Shown piece after piece: positions 22,805 to 38,490 of a DNA stretch of 64,000 nucleotides. Numbering within the stretch: position 1 is the first letter of the stretch; every line of letters begins with the position of its first letter. Origin of the DNA: Fagopyrum homotropicum. Lineage: Eukaryota > Streptophyta > Magnoliopsida > Caryophyllales > Polygonaceae. Location of the stretch: the NCBI GenBank assembly GCA_033239125.1, contig BSWB01000003.1, forward strand, positions 110,566,320 through 110,630,319, read 5' to 3'. Below the pieces are notes generated by a model, which had not been told where the DNA came from, ran no database searches, and worked only from the letters and a program-made list of their open reading frames with translations. The position numbers and the translations under genes were made by a program.

Positions 22805-23982
22805 TTTTCCGTTTGGTACCCTTGAGTTTTTGGCTTTTCCAGATGGTGCTCAAAGATTTTTACGTTTTCGCTTGGTACCCCTGAGGTTTCGGTTTTTTCG
22901 TTTGGTATTCCTGAGGTTTCAGTTTTTTCGTTCGCTACCCTTATTTCTTTTTTTTGTCTAAAATAACGTTTTTATATTAAAATTATTTTTAAAAAAGAAA
23001 AAAAATATATAATAACAATTTTATATTATACATTTCGAAGATAAGTATATTTTAATTAAACAACTTTAATCAACTATTAATAAATTATGATATTTCTTAA
23101 ATTATATAAGATTTTTACCTATTATTTTATAATTTTTAACATATTTATTACTATTTGATAGTTTATCATATTTTGCATCAAAACATGAGAGTTTTATTAT
23201 CTTTTATATAAAATATAAGAATTTAATTTATATTTACATGATATTTTAATCAAAAATTTTAATATAAAAATAAATTTATAACTATATGATATTTCATTGT
23301 TTCTATACTCCGTAGATCATATCATTAATAAATATATAACGTAAAATATTTAAAACGAACATTCGATTTTTCAAAAAAAAAATGAATATCCTATGCTTTT
23401 AGAAGATTTTTTTTTTCCAAAATATAAGCACTCTCACATAGAATCAAAAAAAAAATTACATAGTAGGGATATGAACCATCCAATATTATATAATAAACCA
23501 ACAAATAAATCTACGGAGTATACCAACAAGGAAATATTATATAGATATAAATTATGTTTGATTTTAAAATTTCGATTAAAATATTCTATAAATATAAATT
23601 AAATTTCTTATATTTTATATAAAAGATAATAAATTTCTCATATTTTGATGCAAAATATGATAAAGTATCAAATAGTAATAAATATGTAAAAAATCATAAA
23701 ATAATAGGTAAAAATATTATATAATTTAAGAAATATCATAATTTAGTAATAGTTGATTATAGTTGTTTAATTAAAATATACTTATCTTCGAAATTTATAA
23801 TATAAAATTGTTATTATCTTTTTTTTTAAAAAAATTATTTTAATATAAAAAACGTTATTTTAGACAAAAAGAAATAAGGGTACCGAACGGAAAAACCGAA
23901 ACCTCAGGGGTACCAAGTGGAAACGTGAAAAACTTTGGGCACCATCCGAAAAGCCAAAAACTCAAGGGTACCAAACGGAAAA
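22805..23982. mobile_element. 1.18 kb foldback element with very long terminal inverted repeats
   Basis: The left end TTTTCCGTTTGGTACCC and the right end GGGTACCAAACGGAAAA are exact inverses. The inversion continues through several imperfect 36-42 base subrepeats (each with GGTAYYCCTGAGGTTT-like sequence) and then through AT-rich arms for roughly 400 bases per side, with a spacer of about 300 bases near 23250-23570. No transposase is present. A clear target-site duplication was not seen. A transcript would fold into a long hairpin. Confidence 0.85.
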
Positions 23983-25771
23983 TTCCTTTTTTTATTATCT
24001 AGACAGGATGTGAGAGTTGTTTTTAGATGATGATATAGGTTGTAAGTTAATACAGGTCGATATTTACAAGATGAGAAAGTTGTGTGAGATAAATTTTCAA
24101 TCCCCTACAATATGCAAGAGATGTGTAAGGATGCGTTTGGATAACGTGGTTAACTTGAAGATTGATATGATTAATTAATAGCATGAGATTCATTGCTTTC
24201 CTGATTGTGATATTAATTGATTAAAGTTGAAAACTTGTGATACATGTGATCTACCCCATCACACAGAATTACTCCCTTCATACTTGATTTATATTCTCCC
24301 TCTTAGCTATATAGTTAATAAGACATTCAGAATTTTGTTACATATGTGTTTGATACTGATCCTTATTACAATTAGGTATTGTATTTATTTTGATGCTACC
24401 TTCGGAATCATCAACATTTTTACCCTTGATAATTTTGATTTATTTTTACTAGCTCGGTTGTCTCTGAAAATTTTTCATCAAGAATATATGGCTAGTCCAA
24501 TTTGTGTTTACCTTAGTTAACCTATATCACTCCCAACTAGCAATACAGCTACATTATCGCTTCTTCAGGTTGCTTAAATACGCAACTTTAAGCATGTCTT
24601 AACTCGTAGTAGCTCTCATCAATCATCTCAGGTTACATTGTTCCTTCCTCCCTTGGCACTCGTTAGTAGCATAGAATATTTCATCGTGTCTAGTAACTAA
24701 ATCCAAAATCGGGAAGTAATAATTCGTATTGTCCCTCGAGATCTTGTTACTTGTGATATCATCACAAAGTTAAATTTGTGAATTAGTATTTTATCTAATG
24801 TGGTTAGGACATCAGTATCAATGAATACTTATATGATCATATAGCTTTCAAGTGTCTCAACAAGTCAAATCATCATCCCAAAATTCATGTTTTGGCGTTA
24901 GTATGATAACCAACTTGCTAACTCTAAAACTCATTGTCACTCCCAAACGTACAAGTAACTTGTTTCAATCGTCTTTCCATGGCTAATCTCTATCTTGAAT
25001 GGCACGATCTTCAGCTAAAATTTTATTATTTGGCTATCTACATGTTTGTTTTCTCTTTTGATTTCTTCTATTGATGTTGATGTCATGGTGTTCTTTACTA
25101 TCCGAATCCCGGCATTGCAGCATGCCTTTGAAAATTCATAAACAATATATTTACTAGTTATAAACATAATCTAATACCCCACTATCAGCCCTTAATTAAG
25201 AAATCCAGCCTTGCAGTTCCATATTTTATGTGCAATAATCCTCAGTCAGCTAGATTGACTGCAAAAATTACGTCCCCTAGCAGTAGTGTGACAATTAAGC
25301 TTCTTTGCTACTTGCTACATATCTAAGCTTTTATGTCAGAAAACCCATGTTCTTCTCACGGGACAACCTGTCCCTTATAATACGATTGTGATGACAAAAT
25401 CATGCTACAGAAATGTTAGCAAATATGAAACCGACACTCCATACGCTCTTCAAGCACACCGGAAGACCAGAGGATCTTCCCGGCCAGAGCATAAGGACAT
25501 GTCAATAGATAGTTCAGACTGTAAAATCATTCATGCCACCCATTAATGTCTTTAAATAAAAAAAAAAGTGTAGACACTAACAGAAAGGGATCCAGATACA
25601 AATAGTGAAAGCCGAATATTGTGCTAATCTAGCAACATTATACCTATAAGCTGCAATCAAACTGGTTCTGAATGTAGCGGTAAGATCGAATAAGAGCCCA
25701 CTTAAATGTCTTATAAGATATGCTATTGTCATTATCACTAAGGCATAGGAATCTTGGATAGAATTTTAGCA
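23983..25771. other. Intergenic sequence 3' of the NAC gene
   Basis: AT-rich with no convincing coding region on either strand. The first few hundred bases before 25771 should hold the 3' UTR and polyadenylation region of the minus-strand NAC gene. Confidence 0.4.
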
Positions 25772-28700
25772 TCACCTGGCACAAATAAAGGCACAAGCTT
25801 TTGCACTGATGAAAAGAAGCATCACAGAAAACAGCAAGTAGACCCAGTCGCTTGAAATTACTGAGGTAATCTTCTGCGAGATCATGCCGGTCAATGCTTT
25901 AATGCTAGCAGGACTACCGTTGATGCCCTCTGGAACTGGAAGGTCAAAGGAGAGGACAACACTGACATTCCCGCGCTTATCCATAGACCAGTGTATGCCA
26001 CTGTCATTGACGAAGAGGTCACTGATCCTTATAATTCCAGCAGTAACACGAACTGGTTCTGAAGAGTGCACGGCATGAAGCTTTGCAGCCATGTCTTTTG
26101 TGGGGTAATCCGACCCAAATATGGGATGTGCAGGGAAGTGGCCTAGCATTTGGCTTTCTTGCTTCATGAATGGATATTTAGAATCTGCATTGTACAAGCA
26201 CAAGACATTAGATATTTCATATGCAAACATGGAGGAGACAAGCACCATGCACATGAATATTTGACTTTCATACTAACTGAGCAATTGGGGAAAATATCAG
26301 TTAGCAAAGATGTTCCAGCAGCTTCCCTTTATGAGTTGAGTGAAGCACTTTAGTCCCAAACCGTGGTGCAAATGAAGTTTGACTAATATTTCTATGCTTG
26401 TGTGCTCAGATTTTCGAATCCATTATGTTGTTAGTGTATCCAACTGCATTATTGCATGCTTGGTTCACCCAGTCTAATTTAAAGTGTAATTGCAAATTAA
26501 ATAAAATCTAGCTCTAACAGATCTAAATTCCCTACAATAGATGGATTACGTATTTTGATAAGAGTTGGCATTTACAGGGAAGAACATGTATAGAGGCGGG
26601 TGATATCCATGCAACAAACAGAAAGTCTAGCTTCCCTATCAAGAAGAATAGAAAAGATAACTTTCATGAGCAATGTCAGCATCCCAAGGTAATTTCTACA
26701 CCATCCCTAATACAAGGGTAGAGTTGATTCCATAAAATTACCTGGCTCGAATTTGGTTGTCTCCAGGACTTGCTTTGAAGAGGATGCACACTCAGCTTCG
26801 TACGCATCCGGAGCTGGAAGCTGTTGATTTGATGTAGATGCATGCTGATCAGCTTGTACCAGATTCTGTAGAGATATAATATTGTCAACACCATCATAAA
26901 GTAAAAAAAGGCTATAAAAGTTTGAGCATATAGGCTACCTGATCAGGGATTAGTGTTTGATCAGAAACATTGCCATTAGCATCTAGCGACTCAGGTGAAT
27001 CAAATGACAGATATTGTGTAACATCATTTTCTGCATCAAAGTATGCAAGGTAATCATCAATTAGTCGGAAGTCTGAGGATTTTGCTTCAACAGGCTCTGA
27101 AAGATCATTTGCTTCCAGATAGAATCCTTCATTTTTAGGTGCAATGTTGACATTATCGAGGCACGGTTCTCCGGGTAAATTGTCCGCTTGAATGTCACAC
27201 ATGACAGTGGTTGGAGCAGCGTACTCGTTCTTCACTGCTTCCAGCTCATGCTGTACAGGAAGATTGAAGAATTTTTGGTCATCGTTCAACTCCAGACCAA
27301 TGTCATCCTCAATCATTAGAGGCAAGGACTCCAATTCATTCTTTGGCAAATCTTCAACAAAACCACTGTCATCTCCGTGGTAGAAGTTCAACGGAGGATT
27401 AAGATCCTCAAATGGAAGCTCTACAGTGAAGTTCTACAGAAACAAAATGAGGGAAAATTCTCAGCACTAAGGCCCCCAAAAACGTTAATTTTGGCAAAAA
27501 AGATAATAATCATGTCACTATCATACAAGCAAGACCCCCAAATACTAGCAGATCTATTGATCAGCAGTTCCGCACCCATCTATTGTATAAAAAAAGAATG
27601 CCCACATCAGTTGGATAATGTGAACCTACATCTACGTTTTTAATACACTACGTTCAAGCATCTAAGACCAACTTCACAGGACCAAGATATAAACTGTTCC
27701 TACAACCATTACACAGCATGCCGACAAGATGTGCTGTTGACAATTTTCTATAGCCAGTAGATAATTCGTACTTATGGAACCTGACCATCAATAATGCATC
27801 TGACTCTGTTTCCTTCTCTCCGGTAGACCCACATACAACTTGTATTCATTGCTAGTTAGCAAGGTAAATACTAAGTAAATAATTTTATGAATCACCAAAT
27901 TATGTATACTATATAGAAAACTTCTCCCACTAGCACTATGCTCCTACACCAGTTTACCTACTCACAGAAAGTGATGTTCTTAGATCTAATGCATAAATAA
28001 GAAGTTCAAAGATAACAAGATAAACAAGAACTTCAAAGATAACAAGAGACCTTCAAGGGCATTGAGCCATTGATCAGGTAAAAGGTAAGTCTTTCTACAC
28101 ACAAGCACTCTATAACAAAATCTTCTGAGATTAGCTATTAACTAATAAATTACCCAACCAGCCTCCCTGGTCACTACCCTGTAGAAGGTAGCAACTCAAA
28201 GTATGTTGCACACTATATATCATTGTAACAAAATTTCTTTGAGAAATTATGTAAGGTTTCGATCCAGACTAATCTTGCCCACAAATAAATATAAAACCCC
28301 ATGCAGAAGAAAAAAGCACCCGTGGATATATTATCAGTATCACGGATGACAAACCTGGTCAAGATCATCTGCATCAGTGAACAAATTGTCAGTAATAAAG
28401 ACTTCATCATCAGCGACAGGTTCACCAGGTAAGGTGGCACCTTCAATTTCCTCTTGTTCCCATTCCTCTTCAACTAATGGAGCTCCATAGCGCTCCCCGT
28501 TCTTTGGCCCTGAGCCACTCTTCTGAAATATCCTACACAACACAAATGACTCCTGCTACAAAAAACATGGAGGCCCCATTAGGCTAGTACATGAAAATTT
28601 ACCTCAAAAATTTGTATGAGCATACAAACGCTCAAAGCATATTGCCATGACTCACCTGAGGTACACCAGCATTTTCTGGTTGCTCGTTAGCAAGTCTGTA

Positions 28701-29499
28701 CTCGTGCATCACCCAATTAGTCCTCTCACCACGTGGTGCCCGTCCACGGTGAAACACCAAAGTTTTCTTCATTCCAACAACCTTAGATCTGTGACATACA
28801 GGCCTGTCTTTCCCAGTTGTCTTCCAATAGCCTTCTGAAGTAGCACGATTAGTCTTTGACCCATTGCTATACTTCCTGTCCAGACTACTGAAGAAGTACC
28901 ACTCAAGATCACGAGTCTTCAGCTTTGAGAAACCTAAATCATATCCAAAAATCAAGCACATGTACAGAAATGAATCAAGTGACAAACAAATACACAGAAC
29001 AAAATTCGATGAATTTCAATGGAGGGAGCAAGAGATTTCTTACAAACAGATTAGTCACTCTCTACCAATTCAACATGCATAGAACGAAATTCTAGAAGAA
29101 GCGAGCAATAAAGTGGTATATGCAATCGAAATGATGAATACAGTGGATATAGCCTCAAAAATAGCTAATTGATTTTTTAATCATAAGCCATATAAAGTAA
29201 AATTTCCTAACTCAAACCCTACAAAGTGCGAATCGAATAATCTCAACTACTGATTCGAATTATAACGATAGAAATCGAACACAGATACGGTAAAAAACGA
29301 GATTATTTGAGAAGAGAGATATACCAGGCAGATCCCAAGGCTCGGCTTTGTAAACTTCGATCTCGGATATTGCATCGACACGAAAGGGCTTTCCAGAAAC
29401 TTTCCTCCTGAGATAGTAAGCCACTAGCTCTTCATCCGTGGGGTGGAACCGGAACCCCGGAGCTAGCGAACTTGACGAACGACCACCGTTTCTTCCCAT
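25772..29499 (-). CDS. Membrane-tethered NAC transcription factor (NTL type), six exons
   Basis: Exons read from GT-AG junctions: 29499-29325, 28933-28656, 28552-28355, 27433-26939, 26865-26742, 26184-25772. They join to 1,683 bases, 560 residues plus TGA, with no stop. Residues about 11-165 are a full NAC domain: [19 protein letters not shown] (subdomain A), [19 protein letters not shown] (C), [18 protein letters not shown] (D), then [20 protein letters not shown]. The middle is acidic, as expected of an activation region. The last 23 residues ([19 protein letters not shown]...) form a hydrophobic membrane anchor. The combination matches Arabidopsis ANAC053/ANAC078-type NTL factors, which are released by proteolysis and activate stress and proteasome genes. 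An in-frame ATG lies five codons upstream (29514); MGR was chosen because relatives start MGR. The family call is firm; the exact orthologue is an inference. Confidence 0.93.
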
Positions 29500-29629
29500 G
29501 AAAATCAAAGACAAAGGATTTTATTTCAAATTGGAAATAGAAAAACAGGCAACAAACTAGGGTCTGAATAGAAGTGTAAAAGGATTGGCAGTGTTACTAG
29601 CGAAATTGGGGGTTAGGGTTTGGATTAGA

Positions 29630-29653
29630 TTAAAAATCAACGGGCGTCGCCAT
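29630..29653 (-). other. Possible upstream ORF in NAC 5' leader
   Basis: A minimal ORF (ATG plus six codons plus TAA; peptide MATPVDF) lies 131 bases before the 29514 ATG on the same strand. It matters only if transcription starts upstream of 29653, which the sequence alone does not show. Confidence 0.3.
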
Positions 29654-29959
29654 GGAAATAGGTGCGAAGGTTGAGAGAGGAGTTTGGGGTTTGTTTGAAG
29701 AAGAAATTGTTTTTTCAGTACGCTTTGGAAAAAATATTATTTTTAAAAAAATGTTAAAAAAAAAAAGCGAAAGAAAAGAGGGGAAGATGTGGGTGTGATC
29801 TGGAAAGGGAGGGTTTCCGGTCACTTGTTGGAAACCACTGTCGCGCTGCACGCATTATATATCACCACGTCATTGCTTGGAGTTTAGGCTTCGTCAGAGC
29901 TTTCCTTTTCTTCCTAAAAAGAAAGAAAAGTAAACAAATTTGTTTAACCTTGTTTTGTT

Positions 29960-30367
29960 TTTATCGCGGTCCTTTCAATTGGGATGAGTCACAAAAGTGA
30001 TTTGAGAAATTATGGAAAATGTTATGAATAATTTGTACATGTCGATATATCGCGGGCATGGTGTTTTAGTGTGAATTATTGCTACAGCAGTTGTTGATGG
30101 ATCCGAAAGACAGTGGTCGGTCGGATGTTCATACTTCGTAGGACGGGGTTTGAGGTCTTTGTTATTTTAGTCTTTACTTTTTGCATATTGTCCGTAGAGG
30201 TTGTGATTCTTATATATATTTTGGTTGACGGTCTTCTTTTGAGTTCATGATGTTAATACCTTTTTATGATACTCGGTTTTCCTTTATGTATATGTTGTTG
30301 TAAAATTCGGACCCATTGTGAGGTCCTAACACATAGCTTCCTAACTTATGAGAATTTGGGGTGTTAC
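29960..30367 (+). repeat. Truncated chromovirus-type LTR 3' end upstream of NAC gene
   Basis: The sequence ends GAATTTGGGGTGTTACA and contains ACCCATTGTGAGGTCCTAAC, matching the end of the LTR at 7208-9044. Only the last ~400 bases are recognisable. It lies about 0.45 kb upstream of the NAC start codon, in opposite orientation. Confidence 0.65.
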
Positions 30368-32306
30368 ATTTATTGAATGCTATCTCACCTCATTACGCAT
30401 TTTTCCATCAATATAGACAGGGAAAAGCTGCTCGTCGAAGAAGAAAGTCGAAGAAGACAATCTTCCTCCTTTTCCTTGACTTCGCGTTCATTGTCATCGT
30501 CATCAGACCAAAAAAAACCCTAGCCCTAATTCCTATCTCTTCCCTAGACCATCTTCGTCCTCTTCCTTGATTTTTTGTTCGCGTTTTGTCTCAATTTATT
30601 GTGCGAGGAGGTGATTTCAGATTTGGGTTAGGGATTTGGCAAAGAAGAGGGGTTATGGGATGCATGTGCGGTGTTATGGCTTGGAGAGAACCCCGATTGA
30701 GGTTTTGATAACTGGGAACGGCCGATGTCAATGTTGCCGGTATATGATAAGCAGGGGAGCCGACTGCGATTGCGGACGTGACGATAAGTTAGACCCGCTC
30801 TCTAGAGTTCCGGTGACCAATACTCCTTCGGTGGCTGAATTCGTGTCTTTTAATTCCATTTATACGATATGTTACTAGGAAATGATAGGTGTATTTGATA
30901 AAAAAAAAAAAAATACGATTGTTGGTTGTTTGAATGACTACTTTTAATTCATCGTGATCAGCTAGGACTTGTGGATGTTGGTTGCTATTGTTTATATTCT
31001 AGGTAGGAACGTTAGCTGCTTGAATGAAGTGTTGAACGTTTGAGAATTGCTAGTTGTTGCTGTTTATAAGCAAATGCGCCCATTAGGTAGGATTTTAAGG
31101 TACTAGTGTGTAATTAATTTGAGTGAACATCGTGTTAATGAGTGCATTTGTTTTCTTTGAACTTGTTATCAGATTCTAAGCTTTGTTGCAGTTTGTCGTG
31201 TGATCACTTAGAATGCTATGATGGACAACAATGAGTTCAAAGAAGTTGTGTTGAATTAATTTGGTGGATCGTTGTATTCAACAACAATTGTGACAGCGTC
31301 ATGATCGTCTTCAACGGCAATTCCATATGGTAGACCGTTGTTCACTTATGGTCAATTGCTTCCTAATCAACAATTTGATGAATGGAGCAAATTGCAAAGA
31401 AAACCCTTCCAAAGTTACTAGTGTATATTCTAGTCAAACCAAACACTCGTTAGTGTTTAAAAACACTAATGATTTCTGAAAACCCTTCCAAAAACACTAG
31501 TGAACCCTAACACTAGGAAATATCATTTATCTTTGCCTTATACATCTGGATGATCAAGAGAAGACCATCTTTAACTCCACAAATACCATATTTCTTGGAA
31601 TCCGAATTGACCAACAAAAACAATAAACACCATAAAAGAAAATTTGGATTTGAAAATATAAAAAAAATGTGTTCTTTATACGGTGGATCATTTGGTTCAT
31701 TCAAATTAAACGATCTTTGGGCATCAGAACCACCACAAGGACAACAAAACCAAGAAATTTGGCAAATATCAAATCAATATCCAGGCATTATCCAAAGAAG
31801 GGGTGACGAAAAACCAACCATAATTTGAAACAAATTGATTAGTGGATCAAATTGACCAATAGATTCTCGACATCAAATCAATATCTTTATATGGTAAATA
31901 CCTTCATTTGACTTTGTTAAACTCGGTTTTGATGGGTCCAAATTGACTAATGGATCCATGATGTTTGGATTCATTATCCAAGATTCAATAGTAAGGGTTA
32001 GCGAATCTGTCGAGTACTCCACCACGAGATGCCAAAGCACGCTCAGCCAATCGTGAATCTCCGGCCCAAAGCTAACCAGTTATCCAAAGATTTTGGAAGA
32101 ATTGCAAACATGCTAGAATTTGAAACAAAAATCAACATCCCTTCTTAAAGGGATAACTAGACTAAAAGAATCGGATCTTCGGAAATTTGAAATAGGGCTA
32201 ACTAAAGTAAAAGAATCAGATCTTCGGATATTTGAAATCGGAAGGGAGAGCCTAAATATGATCAATTGTATTTTAGTGTTTTGAAAATCCCTTACAAGAA
32301 AATATC
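30368..32306. other. Mostly non-coding intergenic region
   Basis: It begins with a pyrimidine-rich, leader-like segment (30380-30600), then the small Cys-rich frame at 30636. The rest is AT-rich. Near 31390-31500 ACTAGTG and CACTAGTG strings repeat in both orientations. Confidence 0.35.
30636..30878 (+). CDS. Small Cys-rich ORF, unrecognised
   Basis: 80 codons starting MAKKRGYGMHVRCYG. The middle has a cysteine cluster, CQCCRYMISRGADCDCG. The upstream sequence resembles a plant leader (CT-rich, AAACCCTAGCCCT at about 30517). I do not recognise a family. The tail (FNSIYTICY) looks non-coding, so this may be the first exon of a longer decayed gene or a chance frame. Confidence 0.2.
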   Translation: MAKKRGYGMHVRCYGLERTPIEVLITGNGRCQCCRYMISRGADCDCGRDDKLDPLSRVPVTNTPSVAEFVSFNSIYTICY

Positions 32307-32642
32307 ATGATTGAGAACATTACGGTCCTTTTGCAAGCATTTGCAAAAGTTTGTATCGAGCATGTATTTTGGGAAGTCAACTCATCGACTGATGTTGTTG
32401 TTGCCCTAGACAGGTTACATCATGTTGTTCGTGCTAATACCTTTCAAAGCGTTGAAAACCTCATTAGAAAGGATACCCTTCATCGGTTGGTTCATAAAAC
32501 TTGTGTCTTAAACATCTCCCTCGAGTGCTGCCGCCTAGCGGCCTCTCGGACTATAAATAAAATAAACATAAAACTTTTGTGTCTTAAACGGCTCCCTCAT
32601 GTGCTGCCGCCTACCGGCCTCTCGGACTATAAATAAAATAAA
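32307..32642 (+). pseudogene. LINE 3' end relic with duplicated tail
   Basis: The frame from 32307 includes VCIEHVFWEVNSSTDVVVAL, which fits the last conserved block of LINE RNase H (HV-RE-N--AD-LA). It is followed by a 3' end containing CTCGGACTATAAATAAAATA, present twice as a tandem duplication with a 76-base period (about 32490-32642). The ATAAATAAAATAAA ending is LINE-like. Confidence 0.55.
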
Positions 32643-32908
32643 ATCGTCGTTGCTCGTACTCGGGTAGAAAGAGCATGAAATGTACATCGACTGTTTCTTA
32701 TCAACATATGATTTCCAGAATTCAGGTACAGTTGAATTATGGACTTCATATCATACCAAAGCAAGATTGTAGCTGCTGTCTTCTCTATGAGTTTATTTAA
32801 CATTTATCTCATGTTACACAAATTTCGCCATTATTGGACACTCTTTTCTCACCATCAAGTGTAATTCAACTAATAATTTCAAATGTAAAGATTCTGACTT
32901 GTGCAGTG

Positions 32909-36484
<3,576 letters not shown>

Positions 36485-36996
36485 GGCAACAGATAAAAAG
36501 CTTGAAACCAGAGGAGACAAATTTGAAGGGTTAACAAGGGTTTAAAGGAAGAAGAAGAGTAAAGGATTGGTATGAAAACAAGGTCAAGGAAATGACACTT
36601 GTCAGAATTAGCTCATCGCTTCGAGGAAGAATGTACTTCTCTGGGGAAGGTTTTGTCTTTGGACAGTAAGATAATTTTTGGGGCTGAAATACCAATGAGG
36701 TGTTGACATATCAGCCTGGAAATCTGAAGGGTATATATACCGATAGGTGGCTGTCACCCATGCTTAAAAGTCTCTTCCGTTTGGATGGTATGGCGATGGC
36801 AGAAATCTTTCATCTTTTTTGGCTGGGCTCACTACTGACTACTCTATCAACCCAATTATTCATTCCCACACTTGCGGTGCGTAGCTAACTAGCTATCGTT
36901 TGTATCTTGTCTATCTAGGGTTTCCTAAAAATGATTATTTAAAAAAAATATTTTTTTATTTTTATTTTTTTGTCCCAAAAACAAATGAAAATGATA
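36485..36996. other. Upstream region of NADP-MDH
   Basis: 5' leader and promoter of the minus-strand gene are expected here. No TATA box or other element could be assigned with confidence. Confidence 0.4.
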
Positions 36997-37500
36997 TAGT
37001 TCAAAAGTTATTAAGGGATAATTCATAACTTATAAAAGGATAGTTCATGAATTATAATAGAATAGTTCATAGTGCAAAAATTATAAAGGAGTGAAAGTAA
37101 TAGTTCAAAACTTATTAAGGGATAGTTCATAACTTATAAAAGGATAGTTCATGAATTATAATAGAATGGTTCATAGTGCAAAATTTATAAAAGAGTGAAA
37201 GTAATAGTTCAAAACTTATTAAGGGATAGTTCATAACTTATAAAAGGATAGTTCATAAATTATAATAAAATTAGTTCATAGGGTAAAATTTATAAAGGAT
37301 AGTGCATAACTTATAAAATGATAGTTCATGAATTATAATTGAATAGTTCATAACATATAAACGATTAATTTATAAATAATTTGATATAATATATTAAAAA
37401 GTAATAGTTTATGAATTATATAAGAATAGTTCATGAATTATATAGAAATAGTTCAAAGTTTATAAGAGAATAGTGCAAAATTTATAACATGGTAGTTCAA
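36997..37500. repeat. 104-base tandem repeat rich in ATAGTTCAT
   Basis: Three good copies with a 104-base period: TAGTTC at 36997, 37101 and 37205 opens equivalent units (AAAACTTATTAAGGGATAG and similar). They are followed by degenerate copies to about 37500. Each unit itself contains four ATAGTTCAT/A submotifs. It lies 0.5 kb upstream of the NADP-MDH start codon. Confidence 0.85.
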
Positions 37501-37867
37501 AATAATTTTCATTCGTTTCTAAAAAAAAAATCAATCGTTTCTGGGGAAAAAAAAAAATTTTGGACACGTGTCGGCTTTACGTTCAGCCGCACGGCCCTAC
37601 CCAAATTTATGAACCGTACCTGAACAACCATCATATTATAGAACGATGATGATAATTTTATTAATTTAGATGTTAGTAACATTGATATGTAGCTAATATT
37701 TATTAGCTTATAAATATTGAAATTATTTACTTCCAAAATTAAATTACATGTTTAACCCTCATACTTATCGTATACTATATAACAATCATGTCGTGTTGGT
37801 GTCTTCATCAGGATCTCCGAACTCCATTAACAAAGCCACAACATAGTACGTATACATACAATATGAA
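37501..37867. other. No recognisable gene
   Basis: AT-rich sequence with poly(A) runs; nothing supported. Confidence 0.4.
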
Positions 37868-38022
37868 CCATGCGAGTACTTTAATATGTATGAAGTATGA
37901 ACCATACATGCTCAATATTATTAAACATGAATTCATATGCACGAATACTTTAATATGTATGAACCATACGTGCATGAGTACTTTAATATGTATGAACCAT
38001 ATCTTAGTCGTGCATGAGTACT
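37868..38022. repeat. Degenerate tandem repeat (ACTTTAATATGTATGAACC)
   Basis: The string ACTTTAATATGTATGAA recurs three times within 155 bases, interspersed with GTGCATGAGTACTTT. The array is imperfect. Confidence 0.7.
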
Positions 38023-38302
38023 TTTGAACACACCACAACGTATACATAACACACAAACTTTAGCACGTATCCATAATACCCGGCGTTGTGACTGAATAAG
38101 AAAAAAAAAAAAAAAAGTTAAACACACAAACGTTTGAACGTGTACAAGTTACCTTTCACTTTAGAAATTATCGGCGTTGTGACTTAATAAGAAAAAAAAA
38201 ATTGTTTCCATAATTATATATACGTGTACATCTATATTTCATATACACGTCTATATTAAATTAACAATCGAAAATTGCCTTAATCGAACATTAAATATTA
38301 TC

Positions 38303-38490
38303 CAGGGGCGGATCTAGGGGGTAACGGGGGTACGTGCCCCGACTTGCGACGTTGTTTTGTCTTAGGAAGGAAAAAAAATAAGGAAAAAACTCTCCTTAAA
38401 AGAGAATATGAAACATATTGTTTTACTATCTCATTTGGTAGAGAAAGGGAATGAGTACTTGGAGTTACACAAGTTCAAGTCCCGTGAGTA
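38303..38490 (+). mobile_element. Possible hAT-like element terminus
   Basis: CCAGGGGCGGATCTAGGGGG at 38302 followed by CGTGCCCCGAC, then GGTAGAGAAAGGGAATGAG and TTCAAGTCCCGTGAGTAAC. This series resembles the ends of plant hAT-family elements. The opposite inverted terminus was not found nearby, so it is a truncated copy at best. Confidence 0.4.

Noticed and set aside
31550..31828. 92-codon plus-strand frame in AT-rich sequence
   Set aside because: No similarity recognised, Asn/Lys composition expected from base content, no leader or splice context.
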